Source: Melampsora larici-populina 98AG31
Lineage: Eukaryota; Basidiomycota; Pucciniomycetes; Pucciniales; Melampsoraceae
NCBI RefSeq assembly: GCF_000204055.1
Contig: NW_006768836.1
Span: 285,918-349,917 of the forward strand
Length of the DNA stretch: 64,000 nt
Direction: 5' to 3'
Shown here: positions 31,691 through 42,293 of the stretch, in pieces
How positions within the stretch are numbered: the stretch's first letter is position 1
Layout: every line of letters starts with the position of its first letter
Notes under the pieces: generated by a model
Told to the model about the DNA's origin: nothing
The model's database searches: none
The model's input: only the letters and a program-made list of their open reading frames with translations
Position numbers and translations under genes: made by a program

Positions 31691-33922
31691 CATCATTTCT
31701 CTCTGTGTTTCATCTTCTCAAGTCTTCGATGAGTCATTCCCCTGAAGTTTTACTTACCCCAGCTTCTGTCCAAGTGATCCAAGCTTTCGGTTTTTTACCT
31801 GCTTCCTCGATCCCCTTTTGCATTTATTTCTCCACTTAAACTTCAAAACTCACTTCCGATTACCACATAGTCAAAGTAAAAAGAATCAAAACCAAAGAAT
31901 ATTCAGCTTCATTTATAGTTTGATCTTTTTACTTTTATTCTTTGCAGTTTCTTAAAATCCAATCTTTACTTTCTATCTTTTCGATTGGCTTTATTCAACA
32001 ACCTAGCTTGGTCCTAGTTGCCTTCACAAAACATTCACATACTTGTTCCCATCCTTTTGTGTAGATAACCTTACTTTCATAAGCTTGAAGCCTTCTTTCT
32101 TTTTTCACTCTGATTCAACTCACTCTTATCGAAAGCTTTAAACTTACATGTTTATATAGGTAGAAGCCTTCTTTCTTTTTTCACTCTGATTCAACTCACT
32201 CTTATCGAAAGCTTTAAACTTACATGTTTATATAGGTAGATATTTATTTAGAACCTTAATCCCTTGAAGAAAGCCCCGAGACGATTATTCCCTCACAGAA
32301 GTGTAAAGAGAGTGTGACTTTGAAGAAACTTTGTCATTTATCCTTTTCATCACTTTCATTCCTTACTCACCTTCGCTTCACATTCACACTCGTTTTGAAT
32401 TACTCTTAAGCCTAGCATTTTCTATCACTTACCCATCAAATTCATCTCTCACCTTACATATTCTCACGAATATTCAAGCAATACTTGACTTTCGAGGACT
32501 ATATTTTATTTTCATCTCTTTTATTCTTCGAGCAAATTGGAACTGGTGCATATTTCCGACCGACAGAAAAACCCCGTCAAGAATTCGATCCACTGAAGAT
32601 TTCGCTTTAAACTCATCAAAGCCCTCTCCGCGTGGTCCAAGCTAAAGATATCACAGATTAAATTTTGGTCGAAGGCCACATTGTAAGTCATCAGTATACT
32701 ATATCAACCATATCAACCATTGTATCCTATTCTTTTCCCGCATTTCTTTGATCTTTTAAAGTTTACGCATTCGAGAAATGTGAAGTTATCGGTTAGACTC
32801 AGAGTCAAACATAGAAACCATGTACTTTTTATTAACTTCTTGCGCCACGATGATTTTATGCATCTTCTAGCGTCATCGTTTGTCATTCAAGTTTATCTCT
32901 GGCTTCCTTGACCTCACTCACATCGATATATTTAAATTTTATGGAGTAGCTACATATAAATAGACATCATTTCCCTGGTCTAGATTTGATCTTAGCCAGA
33001 TTAGAGCAATCTATGTATCTCCTTTATCTCCCAGCTTTGCTTCATCCCCTTATCTTACAACTATAATCTCCATTATCCTTCTTGTCTCATCAAAAATCCT
33101 GTGATTATATTTTTAAAGCGCGTTTGAATGCTGATTTTTTGGTGATTCATTTAACTATACGTCAAACAGCTCATCGATTACAAATAGTTTGTTTCTTCAA
33201 ACGTTGAGTCTTGGTCGTTGATATTTCTTTACATATATAGTCGCTTTTCATTGATCAAACCTTTTTTAAAGTAAGTTTTCTTGATGTCAATAAGTCACAT
33301 GTATGCGTGATACAAGATCATTTGGATCGATCCTTCTGATGATGGTGATCTACATAAATAGCCTAATATTTGTCAACATCGCCTTCGAATAGCTGACTTT
33401 TCCAGCCCTCAACCAAAGTAAGTCTCAACCAAAGTAAGTCTCAGTATTGTGTTAGTATGGCCAAAGTACAAAATGATTAGACTTGATCTGTTCTCACTCT
33501 GACACTCACTCACCTTAAACTTCTCTTCATTTCTCTTCACTTGGCATTTCTCTCTTCATTCATGTAAACTCATCCTCGGCATCTTTTCTCCGACCTGCCA
33601 CTCGCTTCCTCAACCTCTGTTCGTCATCGGAATATCTTATTTGGAAGGGATATTCCTATATTTCGGTACTTTTCATAGGTACGTTCAACAAATGCTACAG
33701 TCACCCTCTTTTTCCATCAACAAACTATCCAGATTGATTGATGTGAAATCAATCCTTTAGTGCTCAAATTATCCTTGTGTCTCTATCACTTACTCGATCG
33801 TCGATCTCATTCGCCTAACCGTCTGGATATAGTGATTCCAATCTTCCAGCTCGCTCAACGGTTAATTACGCATTGGGGCTTCAAGTTCAGCTACATAGTA
33901 CACACCACAGAATTCATATCAG
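31690..33922 (+). promoter_or_regulatory. Long pyrimidine-rich upstream/leader region of the ERT1-like gene
   Basis: More than 2 kb upstream of the ATG is rich in C and T on the plus strand, as in many fungal promoters and 5' leaders. It contains a perfect 76-bp tandem duplication (32087-32238). A small tandem duplication, CTCAACCAAAGTAAGT (33408-33440), repeats a consensus 5' splice site AAAGTAAGT, so 5' UTR introns are likely. No transcript start can be fixed from sequence alone. Confidence 0.45.
32087..32238. repeat. Perfect tandem duplication of 76 bp
   Basis: Two adjacent identical copies (32087-32162 and 32163-32238) start GAAGCCTTCTTTC and end ATATAGGTA. I see no difference between the copies, so the duplication is very recent or an assembly artefact. 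Confidence 0.9.
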
Positions 33923-35988
33923 ATGGCCACTCAAACTATCACTCACTCACATCTTCATCCTCTTCATCATATCTCTCTCATCGATCAATCTCATTCTATA
34001 CATCCTTCGATGAGTTTCATCCCTGCTGATTATCCAGAATCTCTTACTGTCTGCCCGAAAATCAAATGCGAGCCATCTCACACCCCTCGACCAGCAAGTC
34101 CTTTAACCAAACCTCTGCTAACTTCTTTCGATTGTCGATCTGCTGAATCGGTATGTATTCCCCTTCACTTCCCTATGACTCTATATCCGTCTGTCAACCT
34201 GTGCTTTCTGGGCAGGAGACAAAGTGCACCACTCTAGCCTGACTTACGATCTTTTTATTCTTATGGCAGTCTCTCAAATCTTCAACTTCAATCGATCACT
34301 GTCACTCTAACTCGATATCTAAAGAAGCTACTGTAACTGCTCCTAAACGCAAGAAAGCCAATCGAGCTTGTGCTCATTGTCAAAAAGCTCATCTGACGTG
34401 TGATGATGGTAGACCATGTAGAAGATGTACCAGACGTGGTTTAGGTGCATCTTGTGCAGATGGCTTTAGAAAGAAAGCCAAATACTTGAGAGATTATGAT
34501 GACGAATTAGTGACTAGACCCAGAATTCGACCACCGATCTATCCAAGTTCTCTTACAACACCTCAAAACCTATCTAACCCCGATCCATCTCAATTTATCT
34601 CCTCCACTCCCGCTGGCCCCGCCATACCTGAACCGTCGTTCAATTATCCGATCCGACTTGGTAAACCCTTGAACCAACTCGCAACCACTCAAGGTTTCTG
34701 TTCACCTCTCTCTGCACCTCTTTCACCAAGCTCTACTGGTCCGATCTCAACATCAGTGGATTCATTCACCAATGGGATAGACTGGCCAGACTTATCAGAA
34801 TTCGTATCACTCGATAGTTTTCCTAATGGTTTATTAGAAGAATGTTGGGGTAATCAACCTGACATTGATCTTGGGCCTGATGCATGGCTTAGTAAAGGTG
34901 AAATGGCAGGTGAAATGAAAAGTCCAAGAAGACCACCTACTCCACCTGCTTCTTTGGCTATTGGTTCTTCTTCTTCTCAATCTACTTCTTCACCTATTAG
35001 AGATGATTGGATGGGATTCGAAGAACAGGATTGGAAAAAAGTCGAAGCTAGAATTGGTGATGAGAATCGGTTTCATGAATTAGAACAATATCTTGATCAA
35101 AGGTGGGTGATTTAAAACCTGATGATTCTATATTCATTTCATATACTTAGGCAAAGTTGGACTGATTTTCAGGTTTAGCTTACATCCGGAAGATGACGAG
35201 ACTCGAGCTATGCGTAGTGTAGTGGCCAACTTAAGACCCGAATTACTAAATACCCAGTTCTCTATCAATGATGAAGATGCAGAATTACTAGAGCGAGCCG
35301 TTCAAAGATCTCTACTTGTGAGTCAGCCAGACTTTTTATCTTAAACCAAGACCTACAAATCTCAACGAGTTGAATTTTTTTCTTTCGCTACTAGGAACTA
35401 GAGAGAATGATCTCTGTGAGTGGTACACCGACGGTTGTTTGGAGAAGGACGGGTGAAGTGGTATGTGTAGGTGATGAGTTTTGTATGTTGACGGATTGGA
35501 GTAAGAATGAACTAAAAGAGAAGAAGTCTATCTTTGAGGTATGCTTTTCTTTTTCCACAAAACAACAACAACAAAGAAATCCAATTAATGGGATTTTAAT
35601 TTGATCTTCTTAGCTCTTTGAAAATGATAGTGTAATCAAATACTTTGAAAAGTTTGATGAAGCTGCATTCGAGAATCTCAATCAACAGGTTAGTAATTTA
35701 GAATCAATAAGAAAGCTTTCTCGATATCTCTAATGATCATGATTTACTTCATAGGTCGTGATGAAGTACTGTGGTCTAATATGTCCAGGTGGAAGAATAG
35801 TAGGATGTACATTTTGTTTTACAATCAAACGAGACTTGTAAGTTTTATCTTCAACTGTCTATCCATTCAACTTGGTAAAGCGAGTCTAATGTCATTCATC
35901 CATCTTCATAAACAGGTTCAATTGTCCTTCATTAGTGATCGGTAACTTTCTACCAATCCTATCTTCGACACTGCTCACATCCAGTTAA
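33923..35988 (+). CDS. ERT1: ERT1/AcuK-type Zn2Cys6 transcription factor with PAS domain
   Basis: Seven exons give a continuous 526-residue protein: 33923-34150, 34270-35102, 35173-35317, 35395-35538, 35614-35688, 35755-35837, 35916-35988. All introns are GT..AG and phases agree. The zinc cluster at about residues 99-130 reads KRKKANRACAHCQKAHLTCD ... GRPCRRC, the signature of the ERT1/RDS2/AcuK family. A Ser/Pro-rich middle follows. A C-terminal PAS-like domain (about 370-520) includes SGTPTVVWRRTGEVVCVG, CTFCFTIKRDLF and VIGNFLPIL. Family members are nuclear activators of gluconeogenesis and non-fermentable carbon use. The target set here is unknown. It stands alone, with decayed or intact MFS copies about 5-6 kb away on both sides. 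Confidence 0.88.
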
Positions 35989-36839
35989 AGATTCATTCAC
36001 TTCTTCATCAATGATCTCTACAAACTCATTTTAGGAAAACTTTGAAAAGTTATAGACTTATCTGACATTTCAAGTTAACCATTTTCTAAAGATGTAAATA
36101 ATTTTAGAATTTCTTCTTGTTCAAACTTTTTTTTTTGCAGCAGATAAATCTTTAGACATACATAGATTGTATATAGCATACTCAACATTTGTTTATAGAC
36201 ATCTCTTTTTTTCTCTCTCTCTCTATCTCTCAATCTCTATATTACTTTTGTTTTGGGCTCGTTGTTCATAGTCTGATTTAGCATTTGGGTACACTGGGGT
36301 TTTTTTGTGTGTTTTCAAAAATCAAGTTTTATTCATACATATCTTTCAAAAATTCGGCTCATTTCTTACCATTTTTTTCTTTTCTTGAAGTGTAGCATGG
36401 CTGATTTGAAGATCGAAAAAAAGATCTTGGATGATTATATATTGAGATTTATAGCAATTGATTCAACTTGAGGATTTATGGTTTCGGAAGTTCTGGAGCC
36501 TGAGTTTGAGCTTTTTTTTTGTTGATGGGTTTGGTTCCTTGGTTTGGTTTAATCAGGAATGAAAAGTTTTAAGATTCTTAATGATGATGAAAATCTCCAA
36601 ATCAATGATGATGAGCAATAAACTTCAGAGCCCGGGGTTTTTTCACCAGTTCCCCACCTCGGTCCATTTGGATGTAGTTTGGAAACTGGGGAAATCCAAC
36701 TTCCTTGGTCTGCTATACACAGGGTAAGTGGCACATCCCAAACCTAGGATTTACAGCTTAACAGACATGTTTTGCATTTTGATTGATTTGGGACATGTCC
36801 AAAGCCTGTCCAGGGGGGATAGAATTTCTTTTCTTGAAT
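35989..36839. other. 3' flank of the ERT1-like gene, no further gene seen
   Basis: T-rich sequence with long poly-T runs (36130, 36300, 36510). It probably holds the polyadenylation region of the ERT1-like gene. No coding pattern was seen. Confidence 0.5.
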
Positions 36840-37745
36840 TCTTCATTCAACTGTTCTTGGAACTTCACTTATCAAATCTTAACAAGACTTCTCAGATCAA
36901 GACAGGTGATAACTCATTTGACACATAATGTCCCATTTCAGAATGTAAAACTTTTAAAACACAAGTAATGGAGGATTTGTGAAAATTTTATAAGGAATCA
37001 AAAAGAATGGTGCAGATTTTGACTTTTACACTTACATACACACATGTACTGTAGCAACATTTACATGACCAAAAGCTTATCTTATCAATCTTTACAACTC
37101 AAGAACTTATTTGTAACATATCAGAGATAGGTCATGATATGCCAAATATTGATGAGAATCATCTGATCTACAAGATGAGCTATAGTAATCCAAAATTGGA
37201 ACACTTTAGAAAAAAAGTCAAAATTCCAAAAAATGGTTTTCAGCTATGAATATTAGAGAAAAATTACCTGTATTTTTCATAAGAGGATCTTTCCATCATT
37301 TATAAATATTAATTGATGAATTTCACAGCTTAAATCATGACATTCATTAGTAATGATTTCATCATAGGATTACATCAGAGGGTCTTTGTTGGTTTTTGTT
37401 GGTTTTTGAAGGTTGTTATTGTTGGTTTTTGTTGGTTTTTGAAGGTTGTTCATCATTGTTGGTGTCTGCAAAGATGATAAATACTGTTGGTGGATGTTTT
37501 ACAGGCTTTTTTCCATTTTTTGCATCTTGTACATTATTTATAGTGTTTATAATTGTTATTCAATTACTATTTCAGTACTAATTTCAATAAATAGCCCCTT
37601 TGTATCAAAGGAGAAATTTCTTTACGTGTGATAAGACTACAAGTGTTCATTGCAATAACAATCTGATAGATTGTGATTGTTACTTTGTTTTGGTTAATAA
37701 ACATTGTGTTTTTTTTCAAGTGAAAGTGTGACAGGAAAAATCACA
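36840..37745 (-). repeat. Ty1/copia LTR fragment, inverted relative to the other copies
   Basis: The reverse complement matches 52780-54900 of the LTR copy at 52552 minus its insertions. Shared blocks include AGACTTGTAGTCTTATCACAC-like sequence, AAAGGGGCTATTTA, the GATGATTT/TATGATGTC core and TACTATAGCTCAT. It lacks the 145-bp MITE present at 52913-53057 and so shows the empty site. A (GTTGGTTTTT)-type minisatellite at 37388-37450 is an expansion within it. Both LTR termini are missing. Confidence 0.7.
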
Positions 37746-38308
37746 TTAAAAGCTGTGCTCATACCACTTCACCAACAGGACAATTCCAGCGCACAACTGA
37801 GTATGTTAAGCCTGAATTGTGCTCTCCTAATTGAGCTTTGGATTATAATGATTGTATAAGAACCAAAACCTATCCAATTCTTGGTCCTTCCATGAACCAC
37901 TTCAACCTTCCATATTATATGCATATTGTCATTTGGGTGCACAGAAGATGGCTGAATGATAATTGAACTGTACAGGATTCTTCACCACTGGCTCCTTATA
38001 CACACAACTGATGGGTTCCAGAAAACTTGGTGAAATTTTGGGAGAGGTTTGCTGGGGGTAAAGGACCCCTCTGGGTTTCCAGAGGTGTTTGGGGTGTGTG
38101 ACTACACCAGATTCATCTTGAAAAGAGTACCACAGTTAGAAATGTAGAGAGGACAAATTCAAGCAGGAAAATACATACCTATGACAACATAGTACTTGGG
38201 TGGAATTCCAGCCAATTTCTTCACAAATTGTACATGTAGTGAGGTAAAAGCTACGGGGTTTTTTTGTTTTTTTCTGAATTTTGTTGTTTACCAATCTTCT
38301 GGTCAAAC
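37746..38308. other. No gene seen
   Basis: Non-coding sequence between the LTR fragment and the Tc1/mariner pseudogene. It presumably includes the left end of the Tc1/mariner copy, but no clean terminal inverted repeat was found. Confidence 0.45.
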
Positions 38309-39352
38309 ATGTCAATCATCACCTCTGAAATTGTTGATATGAAGCCCTTACCATCTGATCTTCAAAAGCAAATGGTCAGAATGCACCTAGCAAAGAAGAG
38401 AAATGTAGATATCAGCCAAACTCTAGTGTGTCCAGTCACCACGGTCCACTCCGTCCTCGCAAAATTTAAGGCAGAAGGCTCCGTAGAAGGCCACAAACCC
38501 TCTGGCCAACCATCTTTGTTGACCAATTGCAATCTCCGACATCTTGAGCGTGATGTCAAACAGTCTTGACGAGCTCCCATGCGTCAGATAGTCCAGGGAT
38601 CTGCAACAAAAGCAAGTGCAACTATGATTAGACTGGCTCTCAAATCCCTCGGTTACAACTCGAGAGTAGCAATAGTGAAGCCTTATTTAACCGCTAAACA
38701 TAAAGTGGCGCATCTCGAGTTTGCAAAAAACTATGCGGCATGGACGGTGGATGATTGGAAGCGAGTCATTTGGACCAATGAATCCACCTTTGAGATCGGA
38801 AAGCCGTATCAAAAAGTTTGGGTGTGGCGAAAAGTGGCTGAAAAATACAGCACATCCTGTTTGACACCCTCTTTCAAGTCGGGTCGTAGTTCAGTGATGA
38901 TCTGGGGTGGTTTCATTCCTGGAAACAAGCTCAAGCTCATCATCATGGAGCCTGGTTGTCGAAATTCAGAAAATTTCAATGAGCAAGTGTATGAAAAGTC
39001 ACTTGGCCCTTTTTTACACAAATCTTCCAATACCAACAATCTAATTTTGATGGAGGATGGAGCCCCAGTCCACCGCTCCCAACTGTCTTCCGAATGGTGT
39101 GAAAAAGAAAGGATAGTGAAGTTAAAATGGCCAGCACAATCTCCTGATCTGAACCCAATTGAGAATCTTTGGTCCATCATTAAATTTGATATCTCAACTA
39201 AGCATCCGATCTAGGATCTCAATTCCATGAAGGCCAATGTGTTGGAATCATGGGAGAGTGTACCTACTGAGAAATTGGAATGTCTAGCTGCCTTGATGCC
39301 CGAGCGAATTCAAGCCGTCATTGCAGCCAAGGGCGGATCCACCCATTGGTGA
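38309..39352 (+). pseudogene. Tc1/mariner transposase, two stops and a lost catalytic Asp
   Basis: An otherwise continuous frame of about 347 codons runs from ATG 38309 to TGA 39350-39352. An N-terminal helix-turn-helix region (LPSDLQKQMVRMHLAKKR ... VHSVLAKFKAEGSVEGH) is followed by the DDE catalytic domain: VIWTNESTFEIG, LMEDGAPVHRS and QSPDLNPIENLW. The first catalytic position, normally Asp in W(T/S)DES, is Asn (AAT 38777-38779). The second Asp and final Glu are kept. In-frame stops occur at 38567-38569 (TGA) and 39212-39214 (TAG). With only these lesions the copy is fairly young but inactive. Confidence 0.9.
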
Positions 39353-39512
39353 TCAACTGAGTATATTTTTTGAACTCTTTACCGTGGGTCTCTCTCTCTA
39401 CATCATCAATTAGACAGCATTTTGAATAAACATGCTGTCCATGTTTATTAGGTATCATATATGTATATTAAAACTTATGATGAGAATTGTGAAACAAAAA
39501 TTGACTTTTTTT

Positions 39513-39737
39513 TTAAAAAAAATAAAAAAACCATACCTTTTCCATGACTACGTGTACACAATCTGCACTTGGTTGGTCCTTGTGAACATCACACATGACC
39601 AGTAGGGAGAGACCAAGGGTTTCTTTCAATTTGCAAGCAATGGTTGATTTGGAGATTGGCACACCTGTGAGGTGAATGATTTTATTTCTAAGCTTGTCCA
39701 AGTAGATAGCCGGGCAGTGGGTGACAATGTCAATCAC
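39513..39737 (-). pseudogene. Tc1/mariner-like helix-turn-helix fragment
   Basis: Minus-strand IYLDKLRNKIIHLTG followed by SKSTIACKLKETLGLSL resembles the paired-type HTH region of fungal Tc1/mariner transposases. The catalytic domain is absent. It is in opposite orientation to the neighbouring pseudogene and comes from a different family member. Confidence 0.5.
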
Positions 39738-40006
39738 TAAGGCTGAATTAATGTTGCTTAAGACGTGTTAGTGTCCTTGCCTTTTGTGTCACATAGGATT
39801 GGTAACAACTTGTTCAGTGGCTCAAAACAAATCTTATAATCTATTCATTTATTGCTCAGAAAACCAATGACCAAGAGTGTTTTTGATATCAGCAATCAAA
39901 GCTTTGCGCAAGGTCCATGCAGGTTTCCACAAGCTTGAGATCCTCAGAGTATTTCATACAACCCATTGGTGGATGATCTGGTTTGATAGATAATGTGGAT
40001 GGTGAC
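39738..40006. other. No gene seen
   Basis: Short AT-rich spacer between the transposase fragment and the ACTATACT-word MITE. Confidence 0.4.
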
Positions 40007-40371
40007 AAGGCTGCGACTATACTTTCAGCTTGGCCGGTATAGTATAGAACAACTATACACAGATATACTATACTATACTTTGCAGTACAGTTGTGCAAGT
40101 TGATGAAAAACATGTATAACCCTGAAAAAGTATGTCTTTTGTTTGAAGCTCAAAAATATCTACTTCTGAGCCAGAAACATAGTTTTTCCTGGTGGTGTAG
40201 TTGTGAAAAAAGAAAAAAAACTAAGTACAGCAAAGTATACACAGCTTTGAGTACTGTCACTATACTGAGTATAGTTGTGTGTGGTATAGTTCCAACTATA
40301 CTATACCCAGTATAGTTAAACTATACTATACCCAACTATACCTGTACCAGTATAGTATAGTGGCACCCTTA
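40007..40371. mobile_element. MITE built of ACTATACTATAC words
   Basis: The inverted ends AAGGCTGCGACTATACT and AGTATAGTGGCACCCTT match at 15 of 17 positions. Words ACTATACT/AGTATAGT recur more than ten times, concentrated in the outer 90-120 bp of both ends. About 365 bp. I could not settle the target duplication. Confidence 0.6.
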
Positions 40372-41880
40372 ATGGTGAGTGGCAACAAATAAACAAATAT
40401 ATGAAGAAGGGTGTTCTTTCAAGGCTATGAAATTCATCACAACAACTGACCGGCAAGCTATTTATTCAAACCACAACATCCTTTAGTACTTCTATGGTGC
40501 ACATGGACTATTGTAATCCTCAGATTCCTGAACAATCAAATAATAACACTATCAGTCATATGGTCTTAGAGAATGATCAGATTGAGTTCAGAGAAATTAT
40601 TTGTGACAATAGGGAGTGGGTTGTGAGATGAGCTTTAATGATAAATGAATTTCATATATCCAAACCACAAAGTAAATGAGAGAAAAATTATACAAAATAG
40701 TATCAAAACATATGCATACCTGAAGAATCAAATAATAATACTATCAGTCAAATGGTCTTACAGGATGATCATATTGAGTCCAGAGAGATTATTTGTGATG
40801 ATAGTGAACTGTTTGTGAGAGGAGCTTTAAAGATGAATGATGAAAAAACATAAAATCTTTCTCAAGACAAATTTAATAAACAAGGCAGGGCAATACTAGT
40901 GATGGTTAGGTTTAGGACAAAAATGGTTTGGAGTAAAATAAGAATGGTACAAGTTATCTATATGTGTAGTTATGCTTAGTACACACAAAAAGGAAAAAGA
41001 GAAAAGAATTCACTTCATAAGACATAGCCATTGATATTTTGGATTCAACAAGGATCACCACCAGGATGATTTTTTCCTGACCTGCACTGCCAACATGTAT
41101 GCCTCAGGTCTTCAAGATTTTCTGAATCTCCTCATACAACTTCTTGCATGTCTAAATTTGTGGATTGCAAGGAATTTGGAGTCCAAGATCAAGTGATCTT
41201 GGACAGTTCAAGTGCACTTGTAGGCCCTGTATCAAATAAGACTCAGATTTACAAGAACTTGAGAGCTCCACTGTGTCTCTTTGCTTTGATAAAGTGGTGC
41301 TAAACGTGGCACAAGTGTGTGTAAGAGGCTTATCAGGACCCAGGACTGCACCTGTAGATGTGCGTGACATGAGCCAGTTTTTGGTTTTTGGGCTCTAATC
41401 AGCACTTGTCTTAAGGTCTCAAGCACCTCAAAAGATGTGCACTAGGCCATCAAGCAAACCTGATAAGAGCCCCTCCACTTGCCTCACTGCGGTGGAAATT
41501 GCAAATGTGCAAAAAAATTCAACCTCCAACGTCCAAAATACACCTTCACCTTTTTGGCTGTTACACTGCAATATCTCCTGAACTACAGATGCTACAGGAT
41601 TGAAACTTTGTGTAGCTGAAAGCCCTGATTGAGGCAAACAGTTTGTGATTCTGCAAGTCTGGAAAGAATGAAGTCCAGGCAGACAATGGCCCAAAAACCA
41701 CCCCAACAAAGTGGTTTTTTCACTTCATGTACACATATAGTGCATTCCCGGGTCCTGGCTCATCACAAGCTCTGTTCAATTTTTTGTGAGGTTGCACGAT
41801 GTTTGGAGCCCTGAAAATGAGGGCTGAAGCAAAAGCGCGTGAAAATCCTGCTGTGCTCAGGCCAAACCTGGGGTTTTAGT
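40372..41880. other. No gene seen; dispersed repeat and direct repeat
   Basis: Non-coding. A diverged direct repeat of about 150 bp (ATCAAATAATAACACTATCAGTCA near 40535 and a near copy at 40727) is visible. A dispersed repeat (41335-41520) is shared with 22250-22440. Confidence 0.5.
41335..41520. repeat. Dispersed repeat, copy 2
   Basis: Matches 22250-22440 in several blocks (GTTTTTGGGCTCTA, CTCAAAAGATG, GAGCCCCTCC-like). It lacks the TIRs seen around the first copy. Confidence 0.5.
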
Positions 41881-41936
41881 CATAAGCCCCTCTTCGAGAG
41901 CGGACATGGCCGCGTCGGAAGAGGGGCTTGGTTATG
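41881..41936. repeat. Imperfect palindrome
   Basis: AAGCCCCTCTTC (41884-41895) pairs perfectly with GAAGAGGGGCTT (41918-41929). The outer CATAA/TTATG also pairs after a small bulge. It could be a very short MITE or a hairpin-forming spacer upstream of the MFS gene. Confidence 0.6.
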
Positions 41937-42293
41937 CTTATAATGTACTTCTTGACAATTCTCGAGGCCACTCCTCACTCGTATACTTATACAACTAGAA
42001 TACAACATACAAGTTTTGTTTCAACTTTCAAATGAACTTTTCATCTGTACTTGCTTTACGTCAAAGTTAATGGGAATTCTCATTTTACCAATCTCCAATG
42101 CACATGAGCATTTGTAATTGAGAATTTCATCAGATCCACATACCACTCAAACGGAATTAAAATTAGTTCAACTTCTGCTGTTCTTGATGAGGTGTTGATC
42201 TGGGGCGAACCACCCAGCGAATTGGATCCTCATCAACTTTTCTTCCACTAATTATCAAGACTTCATCATTTTCCGAAATTCGACATTTTTATC

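Noticed and set aside
37388..37450. CRISPR-like short direct repeats (GTTGGTTTTT units)
   Set aside because: Units are contiguous without unique spacers and lie in a eukaryotic LTR fragment. It is a minisatellite.
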